Positions 23,255-31,925 of a DNA stretch of 39,980 nt are shown piece by piece (positions within the stretch are counted from its first letter, which is position 1; each line of letters starts with the position of its first letter). Both the position numbers and the translations under genes were made by a program. The DNA is from Pseudomonas atagonensis (lineage in GTDB: Bacteria; Pseudomonadota; Gammaproteobacteria; Pseudomonadales; Pseudomonadaceae). Location: the NCBI RefSeq assembly GCF_011369485.1, contig NZ_VXCA01000033.1, positions 1 to 39,980 of the forward strand. The letters run 5' to 3'. Under the pieces are notes generated by a model, which was given only the letters and a program-made list of their open reading frames with translations, made no database searches and was not told the origin of the DNA.

Positions 23255-23355
23255 GGGTATTGCTCCTTCATCTGATCGGGTGTGAACAGACTTTATCGAG
23301 CGACGGCTTGCGGCTAAAGTGGCGCACAAGACACTCACCGGGAACTTTCCGCCAA

Positions 23356-24345
23356 ATGCCCCCATCACCTGGACTGGTCGCAATTCTGGCCTACGACGGC
23401 CTCTGCACCTTCGAATTCGGCATTGCCGTGGAAGTCTTTGGCCTTGCGCGGCCGGAGTTCGATTTCCCCTGGTACCGCCACGCGATTGCGGCTGTCGACC
23501 CAGGCCCGATGCGGGCGACGGGCGGCATTCAGGTGCTGGCCGATGGCGGCTTGGAACTGCTGGCCGAGGCACGCACCATCATCATTCCCGGTTGGCGCGA
23601 CCGTCATGCGCCGATACCCGAGGAACTGCTCAGCGCGCTACGTCAGGCGCATGCCCGGGGCGCGCGGCTGTTGTCGATTTGCTCTGGGGTGTTCGTGCTG
23701 GCGGCCAGCGGTTTGCTCGACGGCCGTGGTGCCACCACGCACTGGCGTTACGCCGCAGAACTGGCCGAGCGTTTCCCGGCGATTGCCGTGGACCCCGACG
23801 TCTTGTACGTCGACGCCGGGCAATTGATCACTTCAGCCGGCAGCGCCGCCGGCATCGACGCTTGCCTGCACCTGGTCGCACGGGACTTCGGCACCGGCAT
23901 CGCCAACGCGGTCGCCCGCCGTCTGGTGATGTCGCCGCAACGCACCGGTGGCCAGGCGCAGTTCATTCCCAGCCCGGTCAGCGCAACGCCACGCAGCGAT
24001 TTGTCGCGCATCATGCAGTGGGCGCGCGAGCGCTTGCATGAACCGCTGGAAGTGCGTGATCTGGCCAGTGAAGCGGCGATGAGTGAGCGTACTTTTTTGC
24101 GCCGTTTCACCGAGGCCAGCGGTCAATCGCCCAAGGCGTGGCTGCAGCACGAGCGGCTGGCGCGGGCGCGTGAATTGCTGGAAAGCACGCAGCACAACAC
24201 CGATCAGATCGCCCAGCGCTGCGGCTATCGAACCGTGGAGAGTTTTCGCGTGGCGTTTCGCAGCGTGGTGGGCGTGCCGCCCTCGGTGTATCGCGAACGG
24301 TTCGGGCGGGAAAAGGCCGACGCTGCCGGCCCTTCAATGCACTGA
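23356..24345 (+). CDS. ftrA: GlxA/FtrA-type AraC-family transcriptional regulator
   Basis: A 329-residue regulator. Residues about 5-175 form a DJ-1/PfpI-like domain (VAILAYDGLCTFEFGIAVEV; SICSGVFVLAASGLLDG with the Cys in the nucleophile-elbow position). The C-terminal AraC domain (about 215-315) has two helix-turn-helix units: VRDLASEAAMSERTFLRRF and DQIAQRCGYRTVESFRVAFR (each 20 or fewer quoted). Such proteins respond to small metabolites, often amines or their derivatives. Its target is probably the divergent rhodanese gene. The start at 23356 lacks a strong ribosome site; the frame is open further back to 23260 over a promoter-like region. Confidence 0.85.
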   Translation: MPPSPGLVAILAYDGLCTFEFGIAVEVFGLARPEFDFPWYRHAIAAVDPGPMRATGGIQVLADGGLELLAEARTIIIPGWRDRHAPIPEELLSALRQAHARGARLLSICSGVFVLAASGLLDGRGATTHWRYAAELAERFPAIAVDPDVLYVDAGQLITSAGSAAGIDACLHLVARDFGTGIANAVARRLVMSPQRTGGQAQFIPSPVSATPRSDLSRIMQWARERLHEPLEVRDLASEAAMSERTFLRRFTEASGQSPKAWLQHERLARARELLESTQHNTDQIAQRCGYRTVESFRVAFRSVVGVPPSVYRERFGREKADAAGPSMH

Positions 24346-24361
24346 CGCGCGACCGCGCGTC
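24344..24361. other. Short hairpin between convergent genes
   Basis: GACGCGC and GCGCGTC pair perfectly around GACC, overlapping the ftrA stop codon and the gap to the lipoprotein gene. There is no T-run; it may still end or protect both transcripts. Confidence 0.4.
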
Positions 24362-24362
24362 G

Positions 24363-24713
24363 TTACAGGCAGGTGGCCAATGCCGCCAGACGACGCTTGG
24401 CAACAAAGTCATCCTTTTGCGCGTAGTACTTCAACGCGGTACCCGAAGGCTCGGTGGTCACGTCGACGAACGATTCCGCAGATCGGGTGTAAACCGTCGA
24501 GCCGCCCTTCTGCCCGGCCTCCAGATACGCCGCCGCATCGACGCCGAAAACCGCTTCGTCCTGCCAGGCGAATTGCACGCACTGGGCGACGACTTTTTCA
24601 GGCTTGTCCGACATCAGGGTTTTGTACGGCGTTTGGCTGCGCGCATCGTTCATCACCGAACCTGCGCAACCGGCCAACACGGTTGCGGCCAGCGCTACCA
24701 TCAGCATTCGCAT
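24363..24713 (-). CDS. Small lipoprotein of unknown function
   Basis: A 116-residue protein with a lipoprotein signal: MRMLMVALAATVLAGC, lipobox V-L-A-G-C with the lipidated cysteine at 16. The mature part (about 100 residues) has FAWQDEAVFGVDAAAYLEAG and STVYTRSAESFVDVTTEPSG, which look like an alternating-strand domain, then a Lys/Arg-rich end and a terminal CL. Two more cysteines could form a disulfide. I do not recognise the family. It should be anchored in the envelope. Three ATGs lie close together at the start; the first, at 24713, gives the standard n-region. Confidence 0.72.
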   Translation of the reverse strand: MRMLMVALAATVLAGCAGSVMNDARSQTPYKTLMSDKPEKVVAQCVQFAWQDEAVFGVDAAAYLEAGQKGGSTVYTRSAESFVDVTTEPSGTALKYYAQKDDFVAKRRLAALATCL

Positions 24714-24847
24714 TGCATTCGCTCATTCAGAAAAAAGCGGACTGTATCACCGCAGCGGCCAGATTCGTTCTGCTTTACTGCATTTATAGCGCGACACGCG
24801 CAGGCCGCTGCGGCAATCTGACCCCCTCTGCCTCACAAGGAAACCCC

Positions 24848-25177
24848 ATGGCGCCTACCGACCAGCGACATGAACACGCCCTGAAACTGTTTCTCGACGC
24901 ACGTCCCGAACTGCGTGAAACCCTCGACCACCTCAATCCTTTGCTGGCTCAGGCCAAAGGCGAAACCCAGGCACAATACCGCGAGGAACGCCTGCACGAA
25001 GCCTTCGAGGCCGAAGCGGAAAGGCTGGGTCTGTTTGCCTGGGAACTGACGTTGCAACTCACCGCCGACTCGCCTGAGGACTATCAGGCGCAGCGACTGG
25101 AGGTGCATCGTGAAGTGGCGGAAATGGCCGGGATGGATTGGCTGGAGTACTGCGACCTCTATGGCATCGAGCCTTGA
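24848..25177 (+). CDS. DUF6388 family protein
   Basis: A 109-residue acidic, mainly helical protein without signal or membrane segment. It begins MAPTDQRHEHALKLFLDARP, has a charged middle (YREERLHEAFEAEAERLGLF), and ends EMAGMDWLEYCDLYGIEP. I recognise this as the type annotated DUF6388 in Pseudomonas; no function is established. AGGAAA precedes the ATG at 24848. The gap before it contains TTTACT and TTATAG hexamers 7 bases apart, too close for a normal promoter. It lies upstream of the tus genes but separated from them by 92 bases. Confidence 0.7.
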   Translation: MAPTDQRHEHALKLFLDARPELRETLDHLNPLLAQAKGETQAQYREERLHEAFEAEAERLGLFAWELTLQLTADSPEDYQAQRLEVHREVAEMAGMDWLEYCDLYGIEP

Positions 25178-25269
25178 TCAATCTGACTTGGAGCATGCGA
25201 GCAACACGGGTTTCGCGGCAGCGCCGATAAAGCTTTATCATGCCCACAGTTTTGCTGATCGAGTCCGTC

Positions 25270-25662
25270 ATGAAGTTCGCCATCGCGCTGTTTTCCGCCG
25301 CCCATGCGCCCTCCTCGCGCCGCGCTCTGCTGTTTGCGCAGGCTGCGCTGGCCGGTGGGCATGAGATTGTCCGGCTGTTTTTCTATCAGGACGGGGTCTA
25401 CAACGCCTCCGACGCCGTGGTCACCCCGCAGGACGAACTCGACCTGCCCAGACAATGGCGCGCGTTCATTACCGAGCAGCAACTGGACGGCGTGGTGTGC
25501 ATCGCCGCCGCCCTGCGCCGTGGTGCCTTGAACGCGGAAGAAGCCAAGCGCTACCAGCGTGACGCGATTTCGGTCAGCGCACCGTGGGAATTGTCCGGCC
25601 TCGGTCAGTTGCATGATGCGGTGCAAGATGCCGACCGCCTGATCTGTTTCGGAGGCGCATAA
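25270..25662 (+). CDS. tusD: Sulfurtransferase TusD
   Basis: A 130-residue subunit of the TusBCD complex, which receives persulfide sulfur from TusA and passes it to TusE for 2-thiolation of the tRNA wobble uridine by MnmA. The DsrE-type fold starts MKFAIALFSAAHAPSSRRAL, and the active cysteine C77 lies in DGVVCIAAALRRG. The C-terminal SVSAPWELSGLGQLHDAVQ is the TusD signature. The ATG at 25270 is the usual start; ten more codons upstream are open. First gene of a tightly packed operon whose next gene begins one base after its stop. Confidence 0.93.
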   Translation: MKFAIALFSAAHAPSSRRALLFAQAALAGGHEIVRLFFYQDGVYNASDAVVTPQDELDLPRQWRAFITEQQLDGVVCIAAALRRGALNAEEAKRYQRDAISVSAPWELSGLGQLHDAVQDADRLICFGGA

Positions 25663-25663
25663 A

Positions 25664-26020
25664 ATGGCCAAGTCCTTGTTGATCATCAGCCGCCAGTCGC
25701 CCTGGTCCGGCCCCGGTGCCCGTGAAGCGCTGGACATCGTGCTGGCCGGTGGCGCGTTCGACCTGCCCATCGGCCTGCTGTTTCTTGATGACGGCGTGCT
25801 GCAACTGGCCGCCGGGCAAAACGCCAAGGCCTTGCAGCAGAAAGACCTGAGCGCCAACCTGCAGGCGCTGCCGATGTTCGGAGTTGAAGAGTTGTTCTAT
25901 TGCGCCGACAGCGCCGGCAGCCGAGGGCTGAAAAACCTGTCGCTGGCCGAAGCGCAGCCGCTCGCCGCGCACGAAATCACCGCCCTTATTGACCGTTACG
26001 ACCAGGTGATCACCCTCTGA
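25664..26020 (+). CDS. tusC: TusC sulfur-relay subunit
   Basis: A 118-residue DsrF-type subunit of the TusBCD heterohexamer. It starts MAKSLLIISRQSPWSGPGAR and has the DsrE-fold strand GLLFLDDGVLQL and a later GVEELFYCADSAGSRG, the position of the subunit's cysteine. TusC is structural; the active cysteine belongs to TusD. GGAG lies about ten bases before the ATG at 25664, inside the end of tusD. Its TGA shares one base with the tusB ATG (TGATG), so translation should be coupled. Confidence 0.93.
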   Translation: MAKSLLIISRQSPWSGPGAREALDIVLAGGAFDLPIGLLFLDDGVLQLAAGQNAKALQQKDLSANLQALPMFGVEELFYCADSAGSRGLKNLSLAEAQPLAAHEITALIDRYDQVITL

Positions 26021-26313
26021 TGTCGACTTTGCATGTGTTGTCTCATTCCCCGTTCGGCGATGATCGCCTGGACAGTTGTCTGCGCCTGATCGGCAGTGTC
26101 GACGCGTTGTTGCTGTCCGGTGACGCTGTTTATGCCCTGCAACCCGGTACGGCGCCGTTCACGGCATTGCAAAGCCGCCAGCTCAAACTCTGGGTGCTGG
26201 CCGAAGATGCGCAGGCGCGTGCCGTGCAGGTGCCGGACTGGGCCGACGCCATCGATTACCCGGCCTTCGTCGAACTGTCGATCCACCACGATAAGGTCAA
26301 CAGCTGGCTATGA
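26020..26313 (+). CDS. tusB: TusB sulfur-relay subunit
   Basis: A 97-residue DsrH-type protein starting MSTLHVLSHSPFGDDRLDSC, with ALLLSGDAVYALQP as the core strand-loop-strand and a C-terminal VELSIHHDKVNSWL that matches the TusB end. It completes the TusBCD complex. It overlaps tusC by one base and tusE by four (ATGA). The family is small and variable, but the position between tusC and tusE leaves little doubt. Confidence 0.9.
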   Translation: MSTLHVLSHSPFGDDRLDSCLRLIGSVDALLLSGDAVYALQPGTAPFTALQSRQLKLWVLAEDAQARAVQVPDWADAIDYPAFVELSIHHDKVNSWL

Positions 26314-26645
26314 ATTCCATGACCGTCGGCGCCCGCGCCATTGAACTGGACAAGGATGGCTTTCTGGTCGACCTCAGCGACTGGTCCCGTGACGTCGCCG
26401 GCGCCCTCGCCGCCGCCGAAGACATCGAACTGACCGACGATCACTGGGAAGTCCTCGAATTGCTGCGCAGCTTCTATGCCGAATTCCAGCTGTCCCCGGC
26501 CACGCGCCCACTGATCAAGTACACCGCGCTGAAACTTGGCCCGGACAAAGGCAACAGCCTGCATCTGAACCGACTGTTCAAAGGCACCCCTGCCAAACTC
26601 GCCGCGAAACTGGCGGGCCTGCCCAAACCGACGAATTGCTTATGA
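26310..26645 (+). CDS. tusE: TusE/DsrC sulfur carrier
   Basis: A 111-residue DsrC-family protein that takes persulfide from TusD and hands it to MnmA on tRNA. The hallmark C-terminal tail is intact: KPTNCL, with the active cysteine as the second-to-last residue (C110). The body shows ELDKDGFLVDLSDWSRDVA, LTDDHWEVLELLRSFYAEF and RPLIKYTALKLG. It overlaps tusB and the next gene by four bases each. Only one DsrC cysteine is expected in TusE-type members, and only the terminal one is present. Confidence 0.93.
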   Translation: MNSMTVGARAIELDKDGFLVDLSDWSRDVAGALAAAEDIELTDDHWEVLELLRSFYAEFQLSPATRPLIKYTALKLGPDKGNSLHLNRLFKGTPAKLAAKLAGLPKPTNCL

Positions 26646-27643
26646 CCGATTATCCAGCGCTGACCCTCGAAACGCCTGCCGAACATCCGTTCGCCCAATT
26701 CGTGCGGATCCTCGGCAAGGGCAAGCGCGGTGCGCGCGACCTCACTCGCGAAGAGGCTCGCGAAGCCATGGGCATGGTGCTCGACGACAAGGTCGAGGAT
26801 ACCCAGCTCGGAGCCTTTCTGATGTTGCTGCGGCACAAGGAAGAAAGCGCCGAGGAAATGGCTGGTTTCACCGAAGCCCTGCGCGAACGCTTGCAGGCGC
26901 CGGCACTGAACGTCGATCTGGACTGGCCGACATACGCTGGTAAGAAGCGGCATCTGCCGTGGTATCTGCTGGCCGCTAAATGCCTGGCGCAGAACGGTGT
27001 GCGGATTTTCATGCACGGCGGCGGCGCTCACACCGCCGGGCGTCTGTACAGCGAGCAGTTGCTCGGCGAGTTGAACATCCCATTGTGTCGCAACTGGCAA
27101 CAGGCCGGCGCTGCGCTGGACAACGGCGGTCTGGCATTCATGCCACTGGTGGACTGGGCGCCACAGCTGCAAAACATGATCGACTTGCGCAACACATTGG
27201 GCCTGCGCTCGCCGATCCATTCGCTGGCGCGGATTCTTAATCCGTTGAGCGCTCGCTGCGGGCTGCAAAGCATTTTCCATCCCGGCTATCAGGCCGTGCA
27301 CCGCGATGCCAGCGGTTTGCTCGGTGATACCGCGATTGTGGTCAAGGGCGACGGCGGCGAAATCGAGATCAACCCGGATGCCACCAGCCACCTCTACGGC
27401 ACCACCGGCGGCGCAAGCTGGGACGAGGAATGGCCGCAGTTGTCGGCGCAACGCCACGTCAAACCTTCATCGCTGGATGTCGAGCATCTGAAAGCCGTGT
27501 GGCGCGGCGATGTAGTCGACAGCTATCCGCAAATGGCCCTGATTGCGACCATGGCCCTGGCGTTACGCGGCCTCGGTCAAACCCGCGAACAAGCCTTCGA
27601 AACCGCCGAGCAATACTGGGCCGCCCGGGACAAATCGATTTAA
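26642..27643 (+). CDS. TrpD2/YbiB-like protein (anthranilate phosphoribosyltransferase-like fold)
   Basis: A 333-residue member of the glycosyltransferase family 3 fold. The N-terminal helical domain (residues 1-70: FVRILGKGKRGARDLTREEA and LGAFLMLLRHKEES) is followed by a phosphoribosyltransferase-like domain with MHGGGAHTAGRLYSEQLL and NPLSARCGLQSIFHPGYQ. YbiB/TrpD2 proteins of this type bind nucleic acid and lack proven transferase activity, so the trpD name would mislead. The ATG at 26642 overlaps tusE (ATGA), so it is the fifth gene of the tus operon. Whether it takes part in tRNA thiolation is unknown. Confidence 0.85.
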   Translation: MTDYPALTLETPAEHPFAQFVRILGKGKRGARDLTREEAREAMGMVLDDKVEDTQLGAFLMLLRHKEESAEEMAGFTEALRERLQAPALNVDLDWPTYAGKKRHLPWYLLAAKCLAQNGVRIFMHGGGAHTAGRLYSEQLLGELNIPLCRNWQQAGAALDNGGLAFMPLVDWAPQLQNMIDLRNTLGLRSPIHSLARILNPLSARCGLQSIFHPGYQAVHRDASGLLGDTAIVVKGDGGEIEINPDATSHLYGTTGGASWDEEWPQLSAQRHVKPSSLDVEHLKAVWRGDVVDSYPQMALIATMALALRGLGQTREQAFETAEQYWAARDKSI

Positions 27644-27736
27644 CCGATCATTCGCGCCCGATCTTTGCGCTTTTTGTTCGAACTCATCGGAATAGACTCG
27701 GCTCCAATGATTTATTGGTTCTCAGGAGTCTTGAAC

Positions 27737-28738
27737 ATGGGTTTGCTAGTCGATGGCCGCTGGCAGGACAAGTGGTACGAAAGCAGCAAGGACGGCGCGT
27801 TCCAGCGCGAACAGGCGAAGCGTCGCAACTGGGTCACCGCTGACGGCCAACCCGGCCCGAGCGGCGAAGGCGGTTTTGCCGCCGAGGCCGGGCGTTATCA
27901 CCTCTACGTTTCTCTGGCCTGCCCTTGGGCGCATCGCACCCTTATCCTGCGCAAACTCAAAGGCCTGGAAAGTCTGATCGATGTCTCGGTCGTGAGCTGG
28001 CTGATGCTGGAAAACGGCTGGACGTTCGATCAGTCGCTCGGCTCGACCGGCGACAAACTCGACGGTTTCGACTTCATGCACCAGCGCTACACCGCTGACA
28101 CCGCCGATTACACCGGGCGCGTCACCGTGCCGGTGTTGTGGGATAAAAAGCTCAAGCGCATCGTCAGCAATGAATCGGCAGAAATCATCCGCATGTTCAA
28201 CAGCGCTTTCGATGATTTGACCGGCAATGAGCTGGATTTCTATCCGGCGCCATTGCGCGGCGAGATCGATGCGTTGAACGAGCGGATTTATCCGGCAGTG
28301 AACAACGGCGTGTATCGTGCCGGGTTCGCGACTTCGCAACAGGCTTATGAAGAAGCCTTCGCTGAGGTGTTTGCCGAACTGGATCATCTGGAGCGAGTGC
28401 TCGGTACCAACCGTTATTTAAGCGGCGAATACCTGACTGAAGCGGACATTCGCCTATTCACCACGATCATCCGTTTTGACGCGGTGTATCACGGGCACTT
28501 CAAATGCAACCTGCGGCGGATTGCCGATTACCCGAACCTGTCGAACTGGTTGCGTGAGCTGTATCAGATGCCGGAGATTGGCGAGACCGTGGACTTCCAG
28601 CACATCAAGCACCACTACTACGGCAGTCACAAGACCATCAACCCGACGGGGATTGTGCCGAAGGGGCCGGCTCAGGATTTCACTGCTGCCCATGATCGGG
28701 CTCGGTTGGCTGGCAAAGGGGTTTGGCGTAGGGGTTGA
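27737..28738 (+). CDS. Glutathionyl-hydroquinone reductase (Xi-class glutathione transferase)
   Basis: A 333-residue cytoplasmic enzyme that reduces glutathionyl-hydroquinones with glutathione. The thioredoxin-like domain has the catalytic C62 in LACPWAHRTLILRKL (CPWA form typical of the Xi class), and VPVLWDKKLKRIVSNESAEI supplies the cis-Pro and glutathione-contact residues. The helical C-terminal domain has LSGEYLTEADIRLFTTIIRF. The segment KCNLRRIADYPNLSNWLREL and HHYYGSHKTINPTGIVPKGP are class marks (each 20 residues or fewer). The ATG at 27737 has AGGAG eight bases upstream. The gene is separate from the tus operon by 93 bases. Confidence 0.9.
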   Translation: MGLLVDGRWQDKWYESSKDGAFQREQAKRRNWVTADGQPGPSGEGGFAAEAGRYHLYVSLACPWAHRTLILRKLKGLESLIDVSVVSWLMLENGWTFDQSLGSTGDKLDGFDFMHQRYTADTADYTGRVTVPVLWDKKLKRIVSNESAEIIRMFNSAFDDLTGNELDFYPAPLRGEIDALNERIYPAVNNGVYRAGFATSQQAYEEAFAEVFAELDHLERVLGTNRYLSGEYLTEADIRLFTTIIRFDAVYHGHFKCNLRRIADYPNLSNWLRELYQMPEIGETVDFQHIKHHYYGSHKTINPTGIVPKGPAQDFTAAHDRARLAGKGVWRRG

Positions 28739-28762
28739 TCTGAAGTTTGTGTGATTTTAGAG

Positions 28763-28846
28763 GGCCTCATCGCGAACAGGCTCACTCCTACAGGGGATTT
28801 GTGAACGACACAGATCCAATGTGGGAGCGAGCCTGCTCGCGAATGG
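28763..28846. repeat. Decayed REPIN, GTGGGAG/CGCGAA class
   Basis: CATCGCGAACAGGCTCACTC (left) and TGTGGGAGCGAGCCTGCTCG (right) with an ACTCCTACAGGGG remnant between them. The arms no longer match fully. It lies between the convergent reductase and cysG genes. Confidence 0.65.
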
Positions 28847-28859
28847 GGCGACTCGGTGT

Positions 28860-30254
28860 TCAGACTTGCGCCTGAGCCCCTTCAAACCACGCCAGTTTTT
28901 CGCGCAGTTGCACCACTTCACCGACGATGACCAGCGTCGGCGCATGGACTTCATGCTCCGCCACCAGGCGCGGCAAGTCTGCCAGCGTGCCGGTAAAGAC
29001 TCGCTGATTGACCGTGGTGCCCTGCTGAATCAGCGCTGCCGGGGTATTCGCCGCACGACCGTGCTTGATCAACTGCTCGCAAATAACCGGCAACCCCACC
29101 AGGCCCATGTAGAACACCAGCGTCTGCGCCGGGGCGACAAGGTCGGCCCATGGCAGATCGGTGGAACCGTCCTTCAAATGTCCGGTAACGAAGCGCACGG
29201 ACTGCGCATAGTCACGATGGGTCAGGGGAATCCCGGCATACGCCGCACAACCGCTGGCCGCCGTGATGCCCGGCACGACCTGGAACGGAATACCGTGGGC
29301 CGCCAGTTCTTCGATTTCTTCGCCGCCACGGCCGAAGATGAACGGATCACCGCCCTTCAAGCGCACGACGCGTTTGCCGGCCTTGGCCAGATCGACCAGT
29401 TGCTGGTTGATCTGATCCTGCGGCACCGCGTGATCGGCGCGACGTTTGCCAACGTAGACACGCTCGGCGTCGCGACGGCACAACTCGAGAATCGCCGGAG
29501 CGACCAAGCGGTCGTACAACACCACGTCAGCTTGCTGCATCAGGCGCAGAGCACGGAACGTCAGCAAGTCCGGATCACCCGGCCCGGCGCCCACCAGATA
29601 GACCTCTCCGGTGGTGATGTGCGCTTCGCCATCGATCTTGGCCTGCAGCAGGCGCTCAGCCTCGGCGCCCTGCCCGGCCAGTTGCCGGTCAGCAATCGGC
29701 CCCTGGAATACGTCTTCCCAGAACCCGCGACGCTGCTGCACATCCGGAAACAGGCTTTTTACCTGATTACGGAAGCGTGCGGCGAGTCCGGCCAACTGCC
29801 CGTAGGTCGATGGAATCCAGGTTTCGATCTTGGCGCGGATCAGCCGCGCCAGCACTGGCGCATCGCCGCCGCTGGACACCGCGATGATCAGCGGCGAACG
29901 GTCGACAATCGCCGGGAAGATCACGCTGCACAATTGCGGCGCGTCGACCACGTTGACTGGCACGCAACGTCGATGAGCATCGCTGGAGACTTGTGCGTTC
30001 AGCGTCTCATCGTCGGTGGCGGCGATGATCAGCCCGCAACCGTCCAGATCCGCTTCGACGTAACCGCGCAACAGGCATTCGCCACCCGAGCCGGTGACCA
30101 GTTCGCGCAATTGCGATTCGATTTCAGGTGCGACCACCCGCAGCAGCGCACCGGCATCGGCCAGCAGGCGGGATTTGCGCAAGGCAATTTCCCCCCCACC
30201 GACGACCAACACACGACTGCCGCGCAGGTTGTGAAACAGCGGCAGATATTTCAT
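28860..30254 (-). CDS. cysG: Siroheme synthase (three activities)
   Basis: A 464-residue fusion enzyme that makes siroheme from uroporphyrinogen III for sulfite and nitrite reductases. The N-terminal part (residues 1-215) holds the NAD-dependent precorrin-2 dehydrogenase/ferrochelatase: Rossmann loop VLVVGGGEIALRKSRLL (15-31) and SSGGDAPVLARLIR with the bifunctional-site serine. The C-terminal part (about 217-460) is the SAM uroporphyrinogen methyltransferase: VYLVGAGPGDPDLLT, VRLKGGDPFIFGRGGEE and PGITAASGCAAYAGIPLTHR. Full length. It begins one base after the serS stop, so the two are in one transcript. GAGG lies 11 bases before the ATG. Confidence 0.95.
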   Translation of the reverse strand: MKYLPLFHNLRGSRVLVVGGGEIALRKSRLLADAGALLRVVAPEIESQLRELVTGSGGECLLRGYVEADLDGCGLIIAATDDETLNAQVSSDAHRRCVPVNVVDAPQLCSVIFPAIVDRSPLIIAVSSGGDAPVLARLIRAKIETWIPSTYGQLAGLAARFRNQVKSLFPDVQQRRGFWEDVFQGPIADRQLAGQGAEAERLLQAKIDGEAHITTGEVYLVGAGPGDPDLLTFRALRLMQQADVVLYDRLVAPAILELCRRDAERVYVGKRRADHAVPQDQINQQLVDLAKAGKRVVRLKGGDPFIFGRGGEEIEELAAHGIPFQVVPGITAASGCAAYAGIPLTHRDYAQSVRFVTGHLKDGSTDLPWADLVAPAQTLVFYMGLVGLPVICEQLIKHGRAANTPAALIQQGTTVNQRVFTGTLADLPRLVAEHEVHAPTLVIVGEVVQLREKLAWFEGAQAQV

Positions 30255-31535
30255 TTAGCCGATGACCTCAAGGCCACCCATGTACGGCTTCAGCACGTCC
30301 GGCACACGGATCGAACCGTCGGCCTGCTGGTAGTTTTCCAGTACCGCAACGAGGGTGCGACCCACCGCCAGGCCGGAACCGTTGAGGGTGTGCACCAGCT
30401 CAGGCTTGCCGGTTTCCGGGTTACGGAAACGCGCCTGCATGCGGCGGGCCTGGAAGTCGCCGCAGTTGGAGCACGACGAGATTTCACGGTACTTGTCCTG
30501 GCTCGGGATCCACACTTCCAGATCGTAAGTCTTGACCGCGCTGAAGCCCATGTCGCCAGTGCACAGCGCCAGCGTGCGATAAGGCAGGCCGAGCAGTTGC
30601 AGGACTTTTTCGGCGTTGGCGGTCAGGCCTTCCAGCGCTTCCATCGACGTCGACGGCTCGACGATCTGCACCATTTCAACTTTGTCGAACTGGTGCTGAC
30701 GGATCATGCCACGGGTGTCACGACCCGATGCACCGGCTTCGCTACGGAAGCACGGGGTGTGCGCAACGAACTTGATCGGCAGCTGCTTCGAATCGACGAT
30801 TTCACCGGCCACGATGTTGGTCAGCGACACTTCGGCGGTCGGGATCAGGTACAGATCGGCTTCGCCTTCGCGGGCGATCTTGAACAGATCCTCTTCGAAC
30901 TTCGGCAACTGACCGGTGCCTTGCAGCGCCGGCGCCTGAACCAGATAAGGCGTGTAAGCCTCTTCGTAGCCGTGCTCGTTGACGTGCAGGTTGATCATGA
31001 ACTGCGCCAGTGCGCGGTGCAGACGCGCAATCGGGCCGCGCAGCAGGGCGAAACGTGCGCCCGACAGCTTGGCGGCGGTTTCGAAGTCGAGCCAGCCAAA
31101 CTTCTCGCCCAGGGCCACGTGGTCTTTCACTTCGAAATCGAAAGTCGTCGGGGTGCCCCAGCGGCGCACTTCGACGTTGTCGTCTTCATCTTTGCCGACC
31201 GGTACGGATTCGTGCGGCAGGTTCGGAATGCCCAGCAGGATCGAGTCCAGTTCGGTCTGGATCGCGTCCAGCTCGACTTTACCGGCACTCAGTTCGCCCG
31301 CCATACGCTCGACGTCCGCCATCAGCGGCGCGATGTCTTCGCCGCGCTGCTTGGCCTGACCGATGGATTTGGAACGCGCGTTACGCTCAGCCTGCAGTGC
31401 TTCGGTGCGGGTCTGGACGGTCTTGCGCTGTTCTTCCAGCGCTTCGATGCGCGCGGTATCCAGGGCAAAGCCACGGGAAGCCAGGCGGTCCGCTACGTCC
31501 TGAAGGTTGCTACGTAACAGTTTGGAATCGAGCAT
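30255..31535 (-). CDS. serS: Seryl-tRNA synthetase
   Basis: A 426-residue class II synthetase that charges tRNA-Ser. Residues about 30-100 form the tRNA-binding antiparallel coiled coil (EEQRKTVQTRTEALQAERNA onward). The catalytic domain has motif 2 in CFRSEAGASGRDTRGMIRQH (about 262-281) and motif 3 in GSGLAVGRTLVAVLENYQ (about 387-404). Length and motifs are standard. It follows crcB by 15 bases on the minus strand and precedes cysG directly, so crcB-serS-cysG are probably co-transcribed with rarA. Confidence 0.96.
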   Translation of the reverse strand: MLDSKLLRSNLQDVADRLASRGFALDTARIEALEEQRKTVQTRTEALQAERNARSKSIGQAKQRGEDIAPLMADVERMAGELSAGKVELDAIQTELDSILLGIPNLPHESVPVGKDEDDNVEVRRWGTPTTFDFEVKDHVALGEKFGWLDFETAAKLSGARFALLRGPIARLHRALAQFMINLHVNEHGYEEAYTPYLVQAPALQGTGQLPKFEEDLFKIAREGEADLYLIPTAEVSLTNIVAGEIVDSKQLPIKFVAHTPCFRSEAGASGRDTRGMIRQHQFDKVEMVQIVEPSTSMEALEGLTANAEKVLQLLGLPYRTLALCTGDMGFSAVKTYDLEVWIPSQDKYREISSCSNCGDFQARRMQARFRNPETGKPELVHTLNGSGLAVGRTLVAVLENYQQADGSIRVPDVLKPYMGGLEVIG

Positions 31536-31550
31536 GTCGGTTTCTCGTTA

Positions 31551-31925
31551 TCAAAGTTTGGTCAAAGACAGGCCAGCCCACGTCGCGAGCAGCCCGCCGA
31601 ATACGCTGAGTGCCGCATAGCCCAGGGCCAGCGGCACCTGCCCGCTTTCCAGCAGGCGCACCGTATCCAGTGAAAAGGATGAAAAAGTCGTCAGCCCCCC
31701 GAGGAAGCCGACCATCAACCCGGCACGCACCTCGATCGGTACTTCCGGGCGTATCAAAAACAGGCCGTACAACACGCCAATCAACAGACAGCCCACGATA
31801 TTAACGGCCAGCGTCGCGGTATAGAAGTGCCGCGGCCAATTGGCGTTGACCCAATTGGCCGTCGCAAAGCGCAACAAGGTGCCGGCAACCCCGCCGGCGG
31901 AGACCGCAACGATCAATGGAAGCAC
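31551..31925 (-). CDS. crcB: Fluoride channel CrcB (Fluc)
   Basis: A 124-residue inner-membrane protein with four helices that works as a dual-topology dimer to let fluoride out of the cell. The helix-1 AGGVAGTLLRF motif with its Arg, the helix-2 NIVGCLLIG Asn, and the helix-3 GFLGGLTTFSSFS break, which lines the pore with Phe and Thr/Ser, are all present. The GTG at 31925 overlaps the rarA stop by one base (TAGTG), so it is coupled to rarA. I see no room for a fluoride riboswitch, which in other bacteria often precedes crcB. Confidence 0.93.
   Translation of the reverse strand: MLPLIVAVSAGGVAGTLLRFATANWVNANWPRHFYTATLAVNIVGCLLIGVLYGLFLIRPEVPIEVRAGLMVGFLGGLTTFSSFSLDTVRLLESGQVPLALGYAALSVFGGLLATWAGLSLTKL

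Noticed and set aside
28821..31517. Very long plus-strand frame (898 codons) opposite cysG and serS
   Set aside because: It is a shadow of two clear minus-strand enzymes; its translation is rich in Arg, Gln and His with no domain pattern, as expected of antisense in high-GC DNA.
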